This document shows, piece by piece, positions 1 through 11,292 of a stretch of DNA of 64,000 bases. The stretch covers positions 226,501 through 290,500 of the forward strand of contig JAESUZ010004821.1 in assembly GCA_017311185.1 (NCBI GenBank), written 5' to 3'. The stretch comes from Proteles cristata cristata. Taxonomy: Eukaryota > Chordata > Mammalia > Carnivora > Hyaenidae. The notes beneath the pieces are model-generated. The model was not told where the DNA came from. It made no database searches and saw nothing but the letters and a program-made list of their open reading frames with translations. Positions within the stretch are counted from its first letter, which is position 1. Every line of letters starts with the position of its first letter. Position numbers and translations under genes: made by a program.

Positions 1-810
1 CTGGAGGATCGTGTTAGTGATTTAGAAGTGTGGGGATGTGAAGATGAAGACATGAAAGGTAATGTCTAAAGGAAGCATGGAATTAAATTCTGATCGTCTT
101 CTCGAAGACTTTAAAGACATTTAACTGGGCATGGAAATATGCCATTCCTTTATTTTAAACATTGACTCACTTATTCATTTAACACATATTTACTGAACAT
201 CTGAGCTGTGACATAGATTGGCTAAATCGAGAGTACAAAGAAGTTGTAAGATTGGAGAAATGGATGTGAAGGTTAGCACTTACTCTTTGTTTAAAAGGCA
301 CAGCCCAGTCTTCCTGCCTCCTAGACTTCTAATGAGCTAAAAGCAAAATTAACAAGGTTACCATTTAGGGGGTACCTTTGTAACAATAATAAGCGACTTT
401 CTGGAAGGATGGAATGCCAGCATCAGTCATTGCAGTAAGATCAAGGAAGGCATTGAATGTGGACCTCTCCACTGCTGTTTTATTTTGTAAGGCAGTGCAG
501 AGGACTACCTTGGAATCATTTATTCATCTTTCATCCCGAATGGTCACCACGGTACACTTGTAGGAATAAATTCAGCAGTGAGTTACTAAATGTGTAAACG
601 AATCCTGCGTCTCATTTTGGGGGTGGTTCAGAAGCCCGACTCATGGCTTTCCCCCATGGTCGCAGGTCAGACAAACATGATTATGAAAGGCGTGCTCATA
701 TGATTTTCAAGAAAAGTGGAAATGGATGCAACGTTTACTCAGGGGGTTGAAACAAAGAAAAAAATTACCCCAACCAATGCGTAATTCATGATAAAGAATT
801 CTTTATTCTT
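1..810. other. Unique non-coding stretch
   Basis: No gene, tRNA or recent transposon is recognisable. Stop codons interrupt all frames. The segment around 160-260 (a 'cacatatttactgaacatc' type phrase) loosely resembles very old interspersed repeats of mammals, but it is too diverged to name. Confidence 0.5.
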
Positions 811-824
811 AATAATTCTTTATT

Positions 825-1029
825 TTCATTTATTTATTTATTTATTTATTTATTTATTTTTGGGTGGAGGAGAAGGGGCACAAAGAGAAGGAGAGAGAGA
901 ATCCCGAGCATGCTCTGCCCTATCAGCACAAAGCCTGACCTGGAGGCTTGAACTCACAAACTGCGAGGCCATGACAGGAGCTGAAATCGGGAGTTGGGTG
1001 TTTAACTGATTGAGCCACCCAGGCACCCC
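825..1029 (-). mobile_element. Feliform tRNA-Lys SINE, full length
   Basis: Read on the minus strand, it starts at the right edge with ggggtgcctgggtggctcaa and ends at the left in a (TAAA)n tail, seen here as tttatttattta. The target-site duplication is aataattctttatt at 811-824 against aataattccttatt at 1030-1043, with one mismatch. Substitutions through the tRNA-like half suggest a moderately old copy. The 73-codon frame across it is not a gene. Confidence 0.93.
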
Positions 1030-1043
1030 AATAATTCCTTATT

Positions 1044-1842
1044 CTTAATGGCGTGTCGATACAGAGATCTTTGTTCTTACTAAAGGATTCTTGATGGCGT
1101 CCTTGCTATTCCACATTTGCTCTTGTTTCAGCTCCGTGTGCAGGTCTGCCCTGCCCTTAACAAATGGAACCCACAGACAAGGAACAGCACAGCCCTCCCT
1201 GCTACATAGTCTTAGTGAATCCCCTCCGGCAGAAACTGTCCTCACAAACGGGAGATGTGCCACCATTTGAAATGCCAAGCTGTGTTCATTGAGCAAGAGG
1301 GCTCCTGAAAGTTTATTTTGGCATCACCATTTAAGTGTTTTAACATCCTCTCGACAGCACTGTTTGGTATGTCTACAGAGCGTGAGGGGGAATGAGAACT
1401 CTTCCATCTCAAGATGGAAATTCTTGATAGGATGTTTGCAGAAGCTGCAGAACTGGGAAGGAGGTGGAGTGCTCCAATCCAGGTGACCACCCTGCCTGAG
1501 CAACTTTCTATTCTCCACTTCCTCTCAGGGGCCAGGGCCTAGCTAAGGAAACAGGCCTTTTACTAGGCTCAGGAGCCCCAGTAGGCTAAGTGGGGTTTGT
1601 TCAAATTCTTCTGTGCACTTTACGTACCCCTTTCATTTCCTCTGGATAGCTCTCATCTATGCATGCCCCAGTTCCTCAAGGCCCACCCACCACGAAGACC
1701 CAACCCACACAAGTCTTCCCTCAGTGTGGGCTCCTGAAGGAAGTGCGTGTACCTGCTCTGCAGCACCGTGAACTCGTCTTCTCATTGAGGCCTTTTCATA
1801 ATGGTAGCCTTAATGCTACTTGGAAATTGTGGCCTTAGAAGA
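1044..1842. other. Unique non-coding stretch
   Basis: I recognise no repeat here. Several frames of 60-83 codons overlap on both strands between 1045 and 1518. None carries a recognisable domain, and their mutual overlap argues that all are chance. Confidence 0.5.
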
Positions 1843-1852
1843 CAGTTTTTCA

Positions 1853-2074
1853 GGGGTGCTGGGTGGCTCAGTCGGTTGAGTATCTGACTTCAGTTCAGGT
1901 CAGATAGCACAGTTCCTGGGTTCAAGCCCCGCATTGGTCTCTGTGATGACAGCTCAGAGCCTGGAGCCTGTCTTCAGATTCTGTGTCTCCCTCTTTCTCT
2001 GCCCCTCCCCTGCTCATGCTGTCTCTCTCTGTCTTAAAAATAAATTATAAAAATAATTTTTTAAAAAAAGTAAG
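1853..2074 (+). mobile_element. Feliform tRNA-Lys SINE, full length
   Basis: The head is ggggtgctgggtggctcagt, followed by the 'cagctcagagcctggagcctg' type middle, the CT-rich stretch and an A-rich tail. It is flanked by a perfect 10 bp duplication, cagtttttca, at 1843-1852 and 2075-2084. The A-box region is intact, but the stretch after 'caggtca' is scrambled (gatagcacagttcctgg), so the copy is not recent. Confidence 0.94.
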
Positions 2075-2084
2075 CAGTTTTTCA

Positions 2085-3019
2085 CAATGACTCTTACAGC
2101 AGAGGGCTTAGTACATCAGCAATGACTGAATAAAAGCAAAACATTTCTAGAAGAGTAAAAAATAGGATCCTGAGGTCACTAAATCTATGGCACCATGCTG
2201 GAACTTGGAGGTGGTTTGGACATGTGGGAACAGAAATAGGTGAAATGACATGAGGAAAATATAGGAGAAAGGGGTGGGGGGAATCATGATTCATTGAAAA
2301 TTGTGTCCATTATTACCATGTAAAGACTTTGAGGGAGAAAACTTAATACTTGAATGTACCAAGATAGGTTTGCTCAGTTTAGATGAAATCTCAGGAGACA
2401 AGGGGACAGATAACTGAACAATGGTCCCAGAGGGACTGTATATGAGTGTGAAAAGGTCAACACCACACACACACATAGGACTCCTGGTGTTTTCAATAAT
2501 GAGGAATGCTTGTTAAGACATGGTTATCTCTAAAGCCATGTGTCAGTCTGCTAACTGAAGTTTAAATGGCTTTTCTGCTCCCACCGTGGACAAGGACAGA
2601 CATATGGCTGTCCAGTCATCTGACATCCGTGTGCAGAAATCTCCTACAGTATGGGAGAGAAGGGACGAGAATGGTACATGTTTTTCAAGTGGATTTATTG
2701 CCAGTGTCTTTCCAGATCCCAACGTGTGCTGTATCTTTGCAGTGAATTTTCTCTCAAATTCTATCTGGCTTGGCTTTTTCCAGCATCCTTTGGAATACGT
2801 TTGTCTCACAAATGCATCAGGTCGGGAGGAGATGGTGAGGAAATGTGTTAACTGTGGTCATTGAAAGGGCATATTTAACACGGTTAAAGGATATGAAAGT
2901 TATTTTCCAGGGACACTGTGTTTGCATAATATTTCATGAGCCTTCTTTAATCAAGCAGTCAAGAAGCATTTATTAGTACTGCTTTGCCCCTATGTTAGTA
3001 TTTCACTTTGAAGTGATCT
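2085..3019. other. Unique non-coding stretch
   Basis: No repeat is recognised. Overlapping 60-92 codon frames on both strands at 2543-2864 are mutually exclusive and have no recognisable domain. Confidence 0.45.
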
Positions 3020-3275
3020 GTCTACTTCTCTTCATTTCCACGGCCACCGTCCCTTCAGCCACCGTCCCTTATTTAGTCACTGCAAGGCTTTCCACTGGTC
3101 TGCCCCTCTTGGCTCCTTAAACTCATTCTCCACGTACCACCAACCTATGAATGAATTTTTACAACATACATCAGCTCATGTCACTCCTTGCTGAGCCACT
3201 CAATGAATCCCAGTTGCATTTTATAGACAATTCCAGTTCCATACCATGCTGTGCCAAGGCATACTCATTGAAAAA
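3020..3275 (+). mobile_element. Possible ancient L2-like fragment
   Basis: The order of phrases (ttccactggtctgcccctct, then catcagctcatgtcactcc, then a 'ccactcaatgaatcccagttg' type segment) resembles an old, widespread mammalian repeat that I associate with L2. Divergence is high and no edges can be seen. It also holds a short direct repeat, ccaccgtccctt, at 3044-3055 and 3059-3070. Confidence 0.35.
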
Positions 3276-3481
3276 TTATAGATACTATTATTCTAAAAGA
3301 GTAATTATTGTGGCAGTGAGGATGATGGCAACAACCGTTGAGATCTGAGGACATCATGAGCTAGAGCTCGCACTGTGAGGACAGAACTGTGAATGGACGG
3401 ATTGCATTAGGAGTCAGAATTGGTAGACCAAGTAGACAATGAAAGTGATACAATGGAAAAATTAGAGAGTGAGTTTTAGTG

Positions 3482-3522
3482 TTCTAATTTTATTGTAGGT
3501 TATCTAATTTTATTGTAGATTA
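3482..3522. repeat. Two-copy 20 bp tandem repeat
   Basis: The unit tctaattttattgtaggtta is repeated almost exactly (g to a once). It lies immediately left of a SINE tail and probably arose by local slippage or duplication. Confidence 0.8.
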
Positions 3523-3535
3523 TTATTTTCTCAGG

Positions 3536-3716
3536 TTTTTTTTTTTGAGACAGAGAAAGAGAGTTCATGCAAGTGAGGGAGAGGGGCAGAGGGAGGGAGG
3601 GAGAGAAAATCTAAAGCATGGAGTCCAACGCAGGCTTAATCCCATGACCCTGAGATCATGATCTGAGTCAAAATCAAGAGTCATACACTCAACTGACTGA
3701 GCCACTGAGATGCCTC
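3536..3716 (-). mobile_element. Feliform tRNA-Lys SINE, diverged
   Basis: On the minus strand it runs from a degraded head (agaggcatctcagtggctca at the right edge) to a short poly-T at the left. The B-box region is heavily changed (cccatgaccctgagatc appears where other copies have the cgaacccacgaaccgtgag type). No clean target duplication is visible. It is one of the older SINEs here. Confidence 0.85.
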
Positions 3717-3822
3717 TAGGGCTCTGCTTTTAAATGATGTGACTGATTGCAATAGAGAACACAAAAGAAGCATGCTGGGCATAACACAGAAAGAATGAAG
3801 AGGGAAATGAGGGAAGGGAAAG

Positions 3823-3904
3823 ATTGGAACTTATATATTTTATATATATTATATAATATATAACATAATATATTATATATATAATATATTGGAGCTTATA
3901 TATT
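3823..3904. repeat. AT-rich low-complexity tract within a direct repeat
   Basis: A run of about 55 bases made only of A and T apart from one C (tatatatattatataatata type) is bracketed by near-identical 17-mers, attggaacttatatatt (3823-3839) and attggagcttatatatt (3887-3903). Confidence 0.85.
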
Positions 3905-3905
3905 A

Positions 3906-4125
3906 ACAAACACTCAGGGAGCACTTGCTATATTCCAGGCACTGCTCCAGACACTTGACAAGTATGAACTCATCTAAAGTTCAGAGCAGCCTTCCAAGGC
4001 ATCTGCTGTTAGTAGCCTGTGTCCAGATGAGCAAAATGAGGGAAAGAGATGGTCCATACCTGTGTAAGATTCCACAGGTTACAACCGGTGGATGTGAGAT
4101 TGGAACCCCGGTGCCGTGTATGGCT
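3906..4125 (-). mobile_element. MIR SINE, old
   Basis: The order of phrases matches MIR read in reverse: gagcacttgctatattccag, gcactgctccagacacttga, then gatgagcaaaatgagggaaa, the faded 'cacaggttacaac' region and aaccccggtgccgtg. This corresponds to the MIR core, its tail, and the tRNA-related start on the right. Divergence is typical of a repeat shared by all placental mammals. Confidence 0.6.
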
Positions 4126-4904
4126 CCCAGTTCATGTCCCGATGAACATGGACATTGGACATGCCTCTCTGGAGGTCTCCAGTGGCACAAAGCACATTGG
4201 CACTGCCAGGTGGCCATCACCACCATTCATCTCCAGAACATTTTCATCTTTCCAAACTGAAGTTCTGTACCCATTAAACTAGAATTCTCCATTCCCATCC
4301 CACCTTAGCTGCCACCATCCTTCTTCGTGTTTCTACAAATTTGAAGATTTTTCTTTATAATAAGGTACTTTCTTTAGGAAATTCACAGAACAAAAGATGC
4401 ATCTGCAACCTTCAAGGTTTGGGGGAGGATTGAACTCCTTTTAGGAAATAAGGAGTTTGCCTAATAGCAATGGCATTTTATGGCTTTTTCTTGTTCTTCT
4501 ATTCTTCTGCCCTAAGTAGCCCATCCCCATCTTCAGTAACTGTCCTCTGAGCACAGAGCATGGTTAATGACTATTCCAATATTAGATTCAACCGCTTATG
4601 TACGAAGGAATTGGCGAATAGGGTTTTAATATGATTGATTACTTTGGTTTCTCTATGAAAATCTTCTGTGTGCTCGTGTAAGCTCAGAGGTTCTTCCTAG
4701 AAAAGGCACTGAATTTATAAACCTTTGAATTTCTAGAAGCACCATGAAAACCAAATATCTTTGATTTAACAGGAGAAAACCCCCCTTTTTTCTATAATTT
4801 TTCAATGATGGCAAATCTATATAATCACTTTAAGGAAAGGGCTGAGTGTTGGAGAAAAAAACATACAAAATCTGCATATTTAATCAGGAGATACTCTTAG
4901 GGGA

Positions 4905-5040
4905 AGCACAACACAGAATTTGGAATCAAATCATGGCTCTGCCATTTAGCCACGGATGAACTTGGACTAGAAAGTGTATTCTTCTAAGCCTGGTTTCCTC
5001 ATCTGCAAAATGGGATCTCACTGGCTTATACAAGGAAAGA
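4905..5040 (+). mobile_element. MIR SINE, old
   Basis: Phrases tggaatcaaatcatggctct, gccatttagccacggatgaa and ggtttcctcatctgcaaaat follow the MIR consensus in order (tRNA-like region, then core). The 3' tail is lost. Confidence 0.75.
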
Positions 5041-5049
5041 CTGGGGTAT

Positions 5050-6080
5050 TATATGCAAATGCATTCACATATGAGGGCAGACCACAAAATCCATTTTGCC
5101 TTGGCTTTATTTCTGCTACACCACATTTCTGTTGCAGATTTTGATCTGTTTGTTGAGGTTAGATGTTCCTCCCAAATAAAAAAGGTATCTTGCAATACAA
5201 TTACCTGAACGACATTAACTGAATTCAATCCAAAACATCTTTTTACATTATTCTTAGGTTTCATATGAAAGTGACAAATATAATTGTGTGTGTATGTATT
5301 TATCCTATATTAAGAACCCACCATAAGTGAATAAACATTACCAAACAGTTTGTGGCAAGATAGCATGATCTAAAGACAACACCTCACGAGTTGAAAGCAG
5401 TGACATCTCAATAAGCAAGAAGAGTGTCTAAGAGCTGGAGACAGCAGGTCTATGGGACAGATATCAGATTCTAGAACCTTCTAGGCTTTACCCAATAAAA
5501 TGTCATTCCTTTTTAAATTAAATATCCTATTAAAAGCTTTTAACATCATTTCACAAAATAAGTTAAAAGATGTAAGGGATTATATAGACTTAAGTGTCTT
5601 CTAATTTCTACTTGGTTTTAATTCCACGTATTACTGAATTTCCATCAGTTTGAGTGATTTGGAGCACAGCGTCAGCTCTGAACAAATATTAAGCAGGCTG
5701 TGGCTCTCACGTACCAAAAACTTTGCAACGAGCTGTCCATTTTGTAAGAATTCTTGTTTTATTTTATTAACTTGTGTACCAATGGTTTAAATTTCTGTGT
5801 TTCTCACTTAACATGAAGTGAAATCATGGAGGATACAGTCAACAGGTCGGGTTTCCAGAAGAATCCATATTGGGTTGAAAAATGATGAAAACACTATGGA
5901 AGAGGTGGCCAAGCCTTGAAGTAAATGGTATCACTTCCCATTCTCTGCTCTAAGAGGAGAGGGGGGTGGGGTTCAACACTGCATTTCTTTATAACAGAAT
6001 AGGAGTTCCATAATACTTTTTCATGAATGAGTGATCTTTTTAAGAGTCTAGCACCGGCTGCAAGATAAATCTGCCTTTTA
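5050..6080. other. Unique non-coding stretch
   Basis: AT-rich sequence with no repeat, gene or conserved domain that I recognise. The 71-codon frame at 5049-5264 (minus) has no supporting context. Confidence 0.45.
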
Positions 6081-6084
6081 AGAA

Positions 6085-6162
6085 CCTCTCCTCTCCTCCC
6101 TCTCCCCTCTCTTTCTCTCCTTCCTCTTCTCCTCTCTCCTCTCTTCTCCTTTCCTTTCCCAA
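6085..6162. repeat. Polypyrimidine (CT-rich) tract
   Basis: About 78 bases are almost entirely C and T on the plus strand (ctctcctctcctccctctcc and similar). It accounts for the R/E/G-rich 101-codon minus-strand frame at 5894-6199, which is therefore not a gene. Mirror-like purine/pyrimidine tracts can form triplex DNA. Confidence 0.9.
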
Positions 6163-6343
6163 TCCTTCTATCATAGTCACCAGGAAAGGAATATTCCACT
6201 TTACTCAGTCTGGTTTCTTGGAGAAAACATGAATTTTAGGGGATTTTTTGGTTAAAGATCTCCCTTCACATACATATGGAAAACACAACTTTAACACCTG
6301 CAACATTTTCTCTGTCTGTGATGTTAAAAAGTGCAAATGAGCA

Positions 6344-6529
6344 GGGCATTTGGGTGGCTCAGTGGGTTAAGCATCCAACTTCGGCTCAGGTCATGATCTC
6401 GTGGTCCGTGAGTTCTAGTCCCATGTCGGGCTCTGTGTTGACAGCTCAGATTCTGTCTTCAGATTCTGTGTCTCCCTCTCTCTCTGTCCCCACCCTGTCA
6501 AAAGTAAATAAACATTGAAAAAATTTTTT
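6344..6529 (+). mobile_element. Feliform tRNA-Lys SINE
   Basis: The head has lost its first bases (ggcatttgggtggctcagtg). The middle carries a short deletion (cagctcagattctgtcttc, where full copies have 'cagagcctggagcc'). It is flanked by aaagtgcaaatgagca (6328-6343) and aaagtacagatgagca (6530-6545), a 16 bp duplication with two mismatches. Confidence 0.93.
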
Positions 6530-6834
6530 AAAGTACAGATGAGCATCACTACACACGTCAATGGCTTGTTATTTTCTTATCCAGTTTAATCTTGAAATGG
6601 TTAATCTACTCTTGGGAGAAGAAAGAAGTACACGTTCCCTGTTGAGATCTTCTGTGTTCGATTTTATTTGGAAGGAAATGCATACCGGCCCTCCGGGTTC
6701 ACCTTGCCTGGCCCATGTGGCTCTGTAGTCCTCTGTCTACACAGAACTCCAACACATGATTTCATCGTTTCATTGCGCCAGGTGAACAGCTTTTGTTATT
6801 CTCGTTGTCTGCCATCAAATCACAGTTAACTCCT

Positions 6835-7010
6835 CTATCTGGCTTGGGAGTAAGGGTTTGACCCAGACTTTACTACTAATTAGCTTATTTACTACTATGC
6901 AAACTCGCACACGTCCTGCTTTTGACAAGCCTCATTTCTGCATTTGTAAAAGGAGTAAATTAGACAAGATTATATCCCTCATGCCATCCAGCTCTAAAAG
7001 TTTATGTTCT
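6835..7010 (+). mobile_element. Probable MIR fragment
   Basis: A line-up of gggtttgacccagactttac, tactaattagcttatttact, cctcatttctgcatttgtaa and aaggagtaaattagacaaga follows the MIR order, though strongly diverged. Confidence 0.5.
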
Positions 7011-7302
7011 CAATTATTTATATATCTAGTTATCTATAAATGTGCTCAACAGCATTAAATGCCACTTAGGCCATTCCTATACCACCACTTCCCCCCAACT
7101 TCGTTCTTTTTGACTCTAAGTTATTCAGTGTTGTCACAGTGGTCTTTTCTCTGCTTCTAGTCACTTTCTTTCTACCCTCAAAGGTCAATTTTACTGCATT
7201 TCTTATCTGTTAATTTTACTTAAAGCAATCTACTAAGTCCACGGGATTGCAATTATAACATCAAAATGCAAGTTCAAACGAAAGAATAAATATGCAAAAA
7301 TT

Positions 7303-7555
7303 GGGGCACCTGGGTGGCTGAGTCCATTAAGCATCTGACTTCAGCTCGGGTCATGATCCCACAGTCTGTGGGTTCCAGCCCTGTATTGAGCTCTGTGCTG
7401 ACAGCTCAGAGCCGGGCCCCTGCTTCAGATTCTGTGTCTCCCTCTCCCTCTCTTTCTTTTGCCCTTCTCCTGCTTGTGCATTCTTTCTCTCCCTTTCTCT
7501 CAAAAAGAAATAAACTTCAGTAAATAAGTAAATAAAAATCTTTAAAAAAACTAAA
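7303..7555 (+). mobile_element. Feliform tRNA-Lys SINE, long tail
   Basis: Complete head (ggggcacctgggtggctgag), CT-rich middle and a long compound A-rich tail. The duplication is about 21 bp with one indel and one substitution, at 7281-7302 and 7556-7577 (core gaataaatatgcaaaaat). It pairs with the minus-strand SINE at 7964, about 410 bp away. Confidence 0.94.
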
Positions 7556-7963
7556 AAAGGAATAAACATGCAAAAATAATCAGAAAGATCTGAAAAAGAA
7601 GAGTAAGAAGGGAGAACAGCCCAAATAAATAAGAGGGGCACATGACGAAGACGTGATAGTTAAAGCATTTAGTGCTGGTGCAAAATATGATGTACAGGCT
7701 GATCAAACCAAACAAGCCTGGAAATAAACCCAAGAATCTAGGAGAACTTATTTCTTTATAACATTGAAGCTTCAAGTCTGCAGGTAAGTCATAGCCTGAC
7801 TGTGTGTTCACTCAGAACCAAAGGAAGCTGGACTATTTATAACTCATAACAAGATAAGTTTCAGATGAAATCAAGGTGTAAATATTTTTTAAGACCATAA
7901 ACTCTCAGGGGATGTGAATATATTGGTATAATATTTCACGACATCAAAACACATATAATTTCT

Positions 7964-8156
7964 TTTTTAAAATTTATTTTGAGAGAAAGAGAGAGCAAGT
8001 ACAAGCAGGGGAGGGATGGAAATAGAAAGAGAGAGAGAATCCCATGCAGGCTCTGCATTGCCAACCCAGAGCCCGATGCGGGCCTCGATCTCACAAACCA
8101 TGAGGTCATGACCTGAGCTGAAACCAAGAGTCAGATGCTTAACTGAGGCACTCCTC
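7964..8156 (-). mobile_element. Feliform tRNA-Lys SINE
   Basis: Minus-strand copy with its tail at the left (tttttaaaatttattttgag). The head at the right edge is shortened (gaggagtgcctcagttaagc, missing the usual 'ctgggtgg'). It is flanked by aaaacacatataatttct (7946-7963) and aaaacataaataatttct (8157-8174), which differ by one base. Confidence 0.92.
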
Positions 8157-8251
8157 AAAACATAAATAATTTCTAAACATGGCAAGGAATCTGGAAGCCA
8201 TAAAGAAAAAGTCAGATAATTTTGACATCAAGAATTTAAAAATATGTATGA

Positions 8252-8271
8252 GAACAAACAAACAAACAAAC
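8252..8271 (+). repeat. (AAAC)n microsatellite
   Basis: About five units of aaac/caaa within an A-rich stretch. Confidence 0.9.
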
Positions 8272-8524
8272 ACTGGGACAAAGCTAAAAAACAATAAATG
8301 GAAGAAACCAATGACTTCATACTTGACAGAAAGCTAACTTGATTAATAAAAATTTCTTACAAATTAATGTGAAAAAAATTTGACCCTAAGAAAAAATGAA
8401 CAAAGATTGACCATAGGAAAAAAAAAAGTAGAATATGGCCAATAAACAGATAGGCAAATATAAATAGCACTGATGCTCTCAGGCTAGATCAGTAACTCTG
8501 TGTACGTGAGGTGCTTGGGTGAAA

Positions 8525-8725
8525 AACATAGACCTTGGTGCTTCATATTTCAACCTCAGCTCTTCACTCCTTAACTGTGATCTAAGCCATTCTGTGCCTT
8601 AGTTTCCTCATCTTTAATTGGGGAGATTAATAATGGTACATACCTCCAACTTTTTACGAGAATTCAGTGGGTTGATATTTCAATGGCCCTCAGATCACTG
8701 TTGGGAGCTCAGTAAGTGGAACATG
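8525..8725 (+). mobile_element. MIR SINE, old
   Basis: Sequence order attgtgatct aagccattct-type region, gtgccttagtttcctcatct, ggggagattaataatggtac and gggagctcagtaagtgg matches the MIR tRNA region, core and 3' end. Confidence 0.72.
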
Positions 8726-8867
8726 AGTGCTCTAACTCTAACGTTCTAGAAGACAACTAGGGGCAGGGGAGCGATAGAAGACTTGCATCCCTGTCACACA
8801 TCCCACCTGGCTGACGAAGGGTTATGGGGCAGTTTGTCTCACTAATAGACCAAAAGCACATAGGACA

Positions 8868-9071
8868 GGGATGTCCAGGTGGCTCAGTTAGTTATGCATT
8901 GGACTCTTGATTTCGGCTCAGGTCATGATCTCACAGTTTGTGAGTTCGAGCCCCGCGTCAGGCTCTGCACTGACAGTGAGGAGCCTGCTTGGGATTCTCT
9001 CTCCGTCTCTCTCTCCCTTACCCCACTCTGCCCTCTCTGTCTCAAAAGTAAATAAGTATCCTTTTAAAAAA
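8868..9071 (+). mobile_element. Feliform tRNA-Lys SINE, 'gcttgggattctctctc' subtype
   Basis: The head is changed to atgtccaggtggctcagtta. The middle reads 'ctgacagtgaggagcctgct tgggattctc', a subtype distinct from the 'cagctcagagcctggagcc' copies. The flanking duplication is imperfect (agaccaaaagcacat near 8847 and agaccaatggaacgcat near 9076), so this is an older insertion. Confidence 0.9.
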
Positions 9072-9245
9072 TGAGAGACCAATGGAACGCATGTGCTACC
9101 TAGACATTATTTCTTCATATTTAGTACACATTGTTCTTTTTGAGGAAATTGTACTGGGCACTAAAATTTTCAATTTTGTGACCAATTTAATCCTCAGGAG
9201 AGGTTTTAATAAGCTGGTAATCTCTTCTCCTTCATGTTGTGGAGT

Positions 9246-9283
9246 GGGGAGTGGGTGGGTGGAGTGGGAGAGGTGGGGGTGGG
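9246..9283 (+). other. Candidate G-quadruplex motif
   Basis: Six G-runs of three or more lie within 38 bases (gggg at 9246, ggg at 9253, 9257 and 9266, ggggg at 9275, ggg at 9281), with loops of 1-6 bases. This fits the G3+N1-7 rule. G-richness continues to about 9325. Confidence 0.8.
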
Positions 9284-9325
9284 ATTGTGTGGGAAGAGGA
9301 GAGATGGAGTGGGGGCTGGAGGGGT

Positions 9326-11139
9326 CACCCAGGACTGAACATCTCTGGCCCCAAGGCTCCTGGGAAAGCCACACAGTTCCAGTGGGCCCACCCTCTGCTC
9401 TGTGGCCAGCTCAGGCATCCCAGCACCCCACTGGCTGGCCCCGGGTGCACTGCTACAAAACCTCAGTATTAGAGGCCCCATTTTCACCAAGCACCCCTGG
9501 CAGAGAGCCTAGAGCCCTGAACTGGAATGATTGTCCTGAAGCCCATGTAGCTTAAGCCAAAAACTTATGGACAGATGCAGACCCAGAATGGCCAAGCGCC
9601 TACCAGATTCTATCCCAGTCTGGAACTCATCATCTTCAAAAGTCATCCCACCATAAATCATTCACTGATAAAGAGTTATAACCCTCTGCGGTCCCAAGTT
9701 CATATTCTCCATAGTAAATCAGAGGATTAATGGGTCCCATTTATTTGTTTTTTTTTTTTCAGACTCCTAATTTAATGCTGAGGTTATCATTACTTCACCT
9801 CCTTAAACCCGCCACCTATCACTCAGAAGGGAGTTAGACCCTGTGAAATACTTAGCTCAAATGCATTGCCAAACACCTTCTTTCCCTAAACCTTTCGTCT
9901 TTGGGAGAAGTTTCCAAATGCACATTGATGAGAAAAAAAATCGCAGGGGGAAGCTTCGAGAACTTTTTTCTGAATGTTGTTGCATTTCCTATCAAATGCA
10001 TGCCAGGGAGGGTGCGTACCTTCCCGTCAGTTTGATTTATTACATAAATAATATTCCATCCAGTGTCAGAACTCCAGGGTCTCCGAGTTACTCTTCACAC
10101 AATTCAATGAGAAAATTGCTCAAAAGAGCTGTTACGGTATCTAACAGGACTTTCTGTAAGGAAGCTCAGGGGATGGTTGGCCATACTTTTCTACGGGAAA
10201 CAAAACAAAACAAAACAAAACAAAAAACACCCAGTAAATGTGGGTTGGCAGGAAATGCCTGGAAAATGTGAAGTGAGGAAGGAGTGGGAAGGCAAAGTGA
10301 ACGCAAAGGTCGTGTTTGTGACAAGAAGCGTGAATGATACCATTGCCAAGCTATTTCCAAACCAAATGGACGAAGAGCAGACGGAAACGGGCTAGCGCAG
10401 GCTTTAAATAAATCCGCTGTTTTCCTAACAACCACCTCTCCCAAACCACGGACTATCTTTAACCGTAAATCACTTACAGTCTTAAGCGCACATCTGTATA
10501 ATAATTTAGGTTTACAGGGTACATTCACAGATTCGCTGCAACCTTCTATATTTGCTGTCAAAACGAACAGCACTGAGCATGTATTTAAATATAAGGGAAT
10601 GAAATTCTGAGAATATAAATAACAATAAAAGAGCCTATGACACTGTCTATATTTACAGCCAACGGCTTTATTTCGGATGGGGCAGGAAGAGGCAGGCAGG
10701 CAATTCTAGAAATATCAATAAATCTCTTTCCTGTGTTGACATTTTTAAATTGTACAAACCTATTTTTACCTGTTTCTAGATGTGTTATATAATTTTAAGG
10801 CTTTCGTGACATTTTTGGCCGCAGAAAACCCTAAGGCGGAACCGCCCACCTCTTCAGTGTCAATTTTTCCAATAGCCCGTTCAGTCATCCATCCCCTTAA
10901 AGGGTTCCTCGGGCTCCCTGTAGGCCACAAAATCAAGTGTAGAGACTCTGGAGACCTCACCCAGCCCTTTATTTGCCCAGCTTAGCTCAGAGGTCTTGTC
11001 TCAGCCTCCAGCCTGTCCCCAGCTTCCTGCTCCATCGTGCGAATATTCCCTGTTGTGTGAATATGCACATTCTGTCCTTCCCTGTTCCCATTCAGCCAAT
11101 GATCAAATGATCATCATTCTTGACTTTCCCAGTGAAGAG
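9326..11139. other. Mostly unique non-coding stretch
   Basis: No gene is recognised. The 157-codon plus-strand frame at 9082-9555 is mostly G-rich low-complexity translation. The 142-codon (9843-10271) and 135-codon (10166-10573, minus) frames overlap across the AAAAC repeat. Short runs such as poly-T at about 9750 are present. Confidence 0.5.
10199..10229 (+). repeat. (AAAAC)n microsatellite
   Basis: About five to six aaaac units (aaacaaaacaaaacaaaaca). Confidence 0.95.
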
Positions 11140-11292
11140 TCAGCCTGCCCTCCTCCTTGCTCCTTGGGGGGGTCTCTGTTCGTAGCTGTCTGTGGTCCCC
11201 TAACATAATCATCCATTTATTTTTCTGCCACCTTTACTAGACCTGCCAGACTTCTCGTGTGCACGTGCTATGTCTTATTTTGGCGACAATTC
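11140..11292 (+). mobile_element. Possible L2 3' end
   Basis: The phrases catccatttatttttctgcc, acctttactagacctgccag and gtgctatgtcttattttggc follow the order of the L2 3' region. Heavily diverged, with no edges visible. Confidence 0.45.

Noticed and set aside
831..857. (TTTA)n run considered as an independent microsatellite
   Set aside because: It is the A-rich tail of the minus-strand SINE at 825-1029.
5894..6199. R/E/G-rich 101-codon minus-strand frame
   Set aside because: A direct translation of the polypyrimidine tract at 6085-6162.
9082..9555. 157-codon plus-strand open frame
   Set aside because: Its middle is a translation of the G-rich quadruplex tract, with 92- and 94-codon frames opposite. 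No recognisable protein family.
9843..10573. Overlapping 142- and 135-codon frames on opposite strands
   Set aside because: Both cross the AAAAC repeat and give low-complexity peptides (KQNKTKQK / FCFVLFCFV); no domain.
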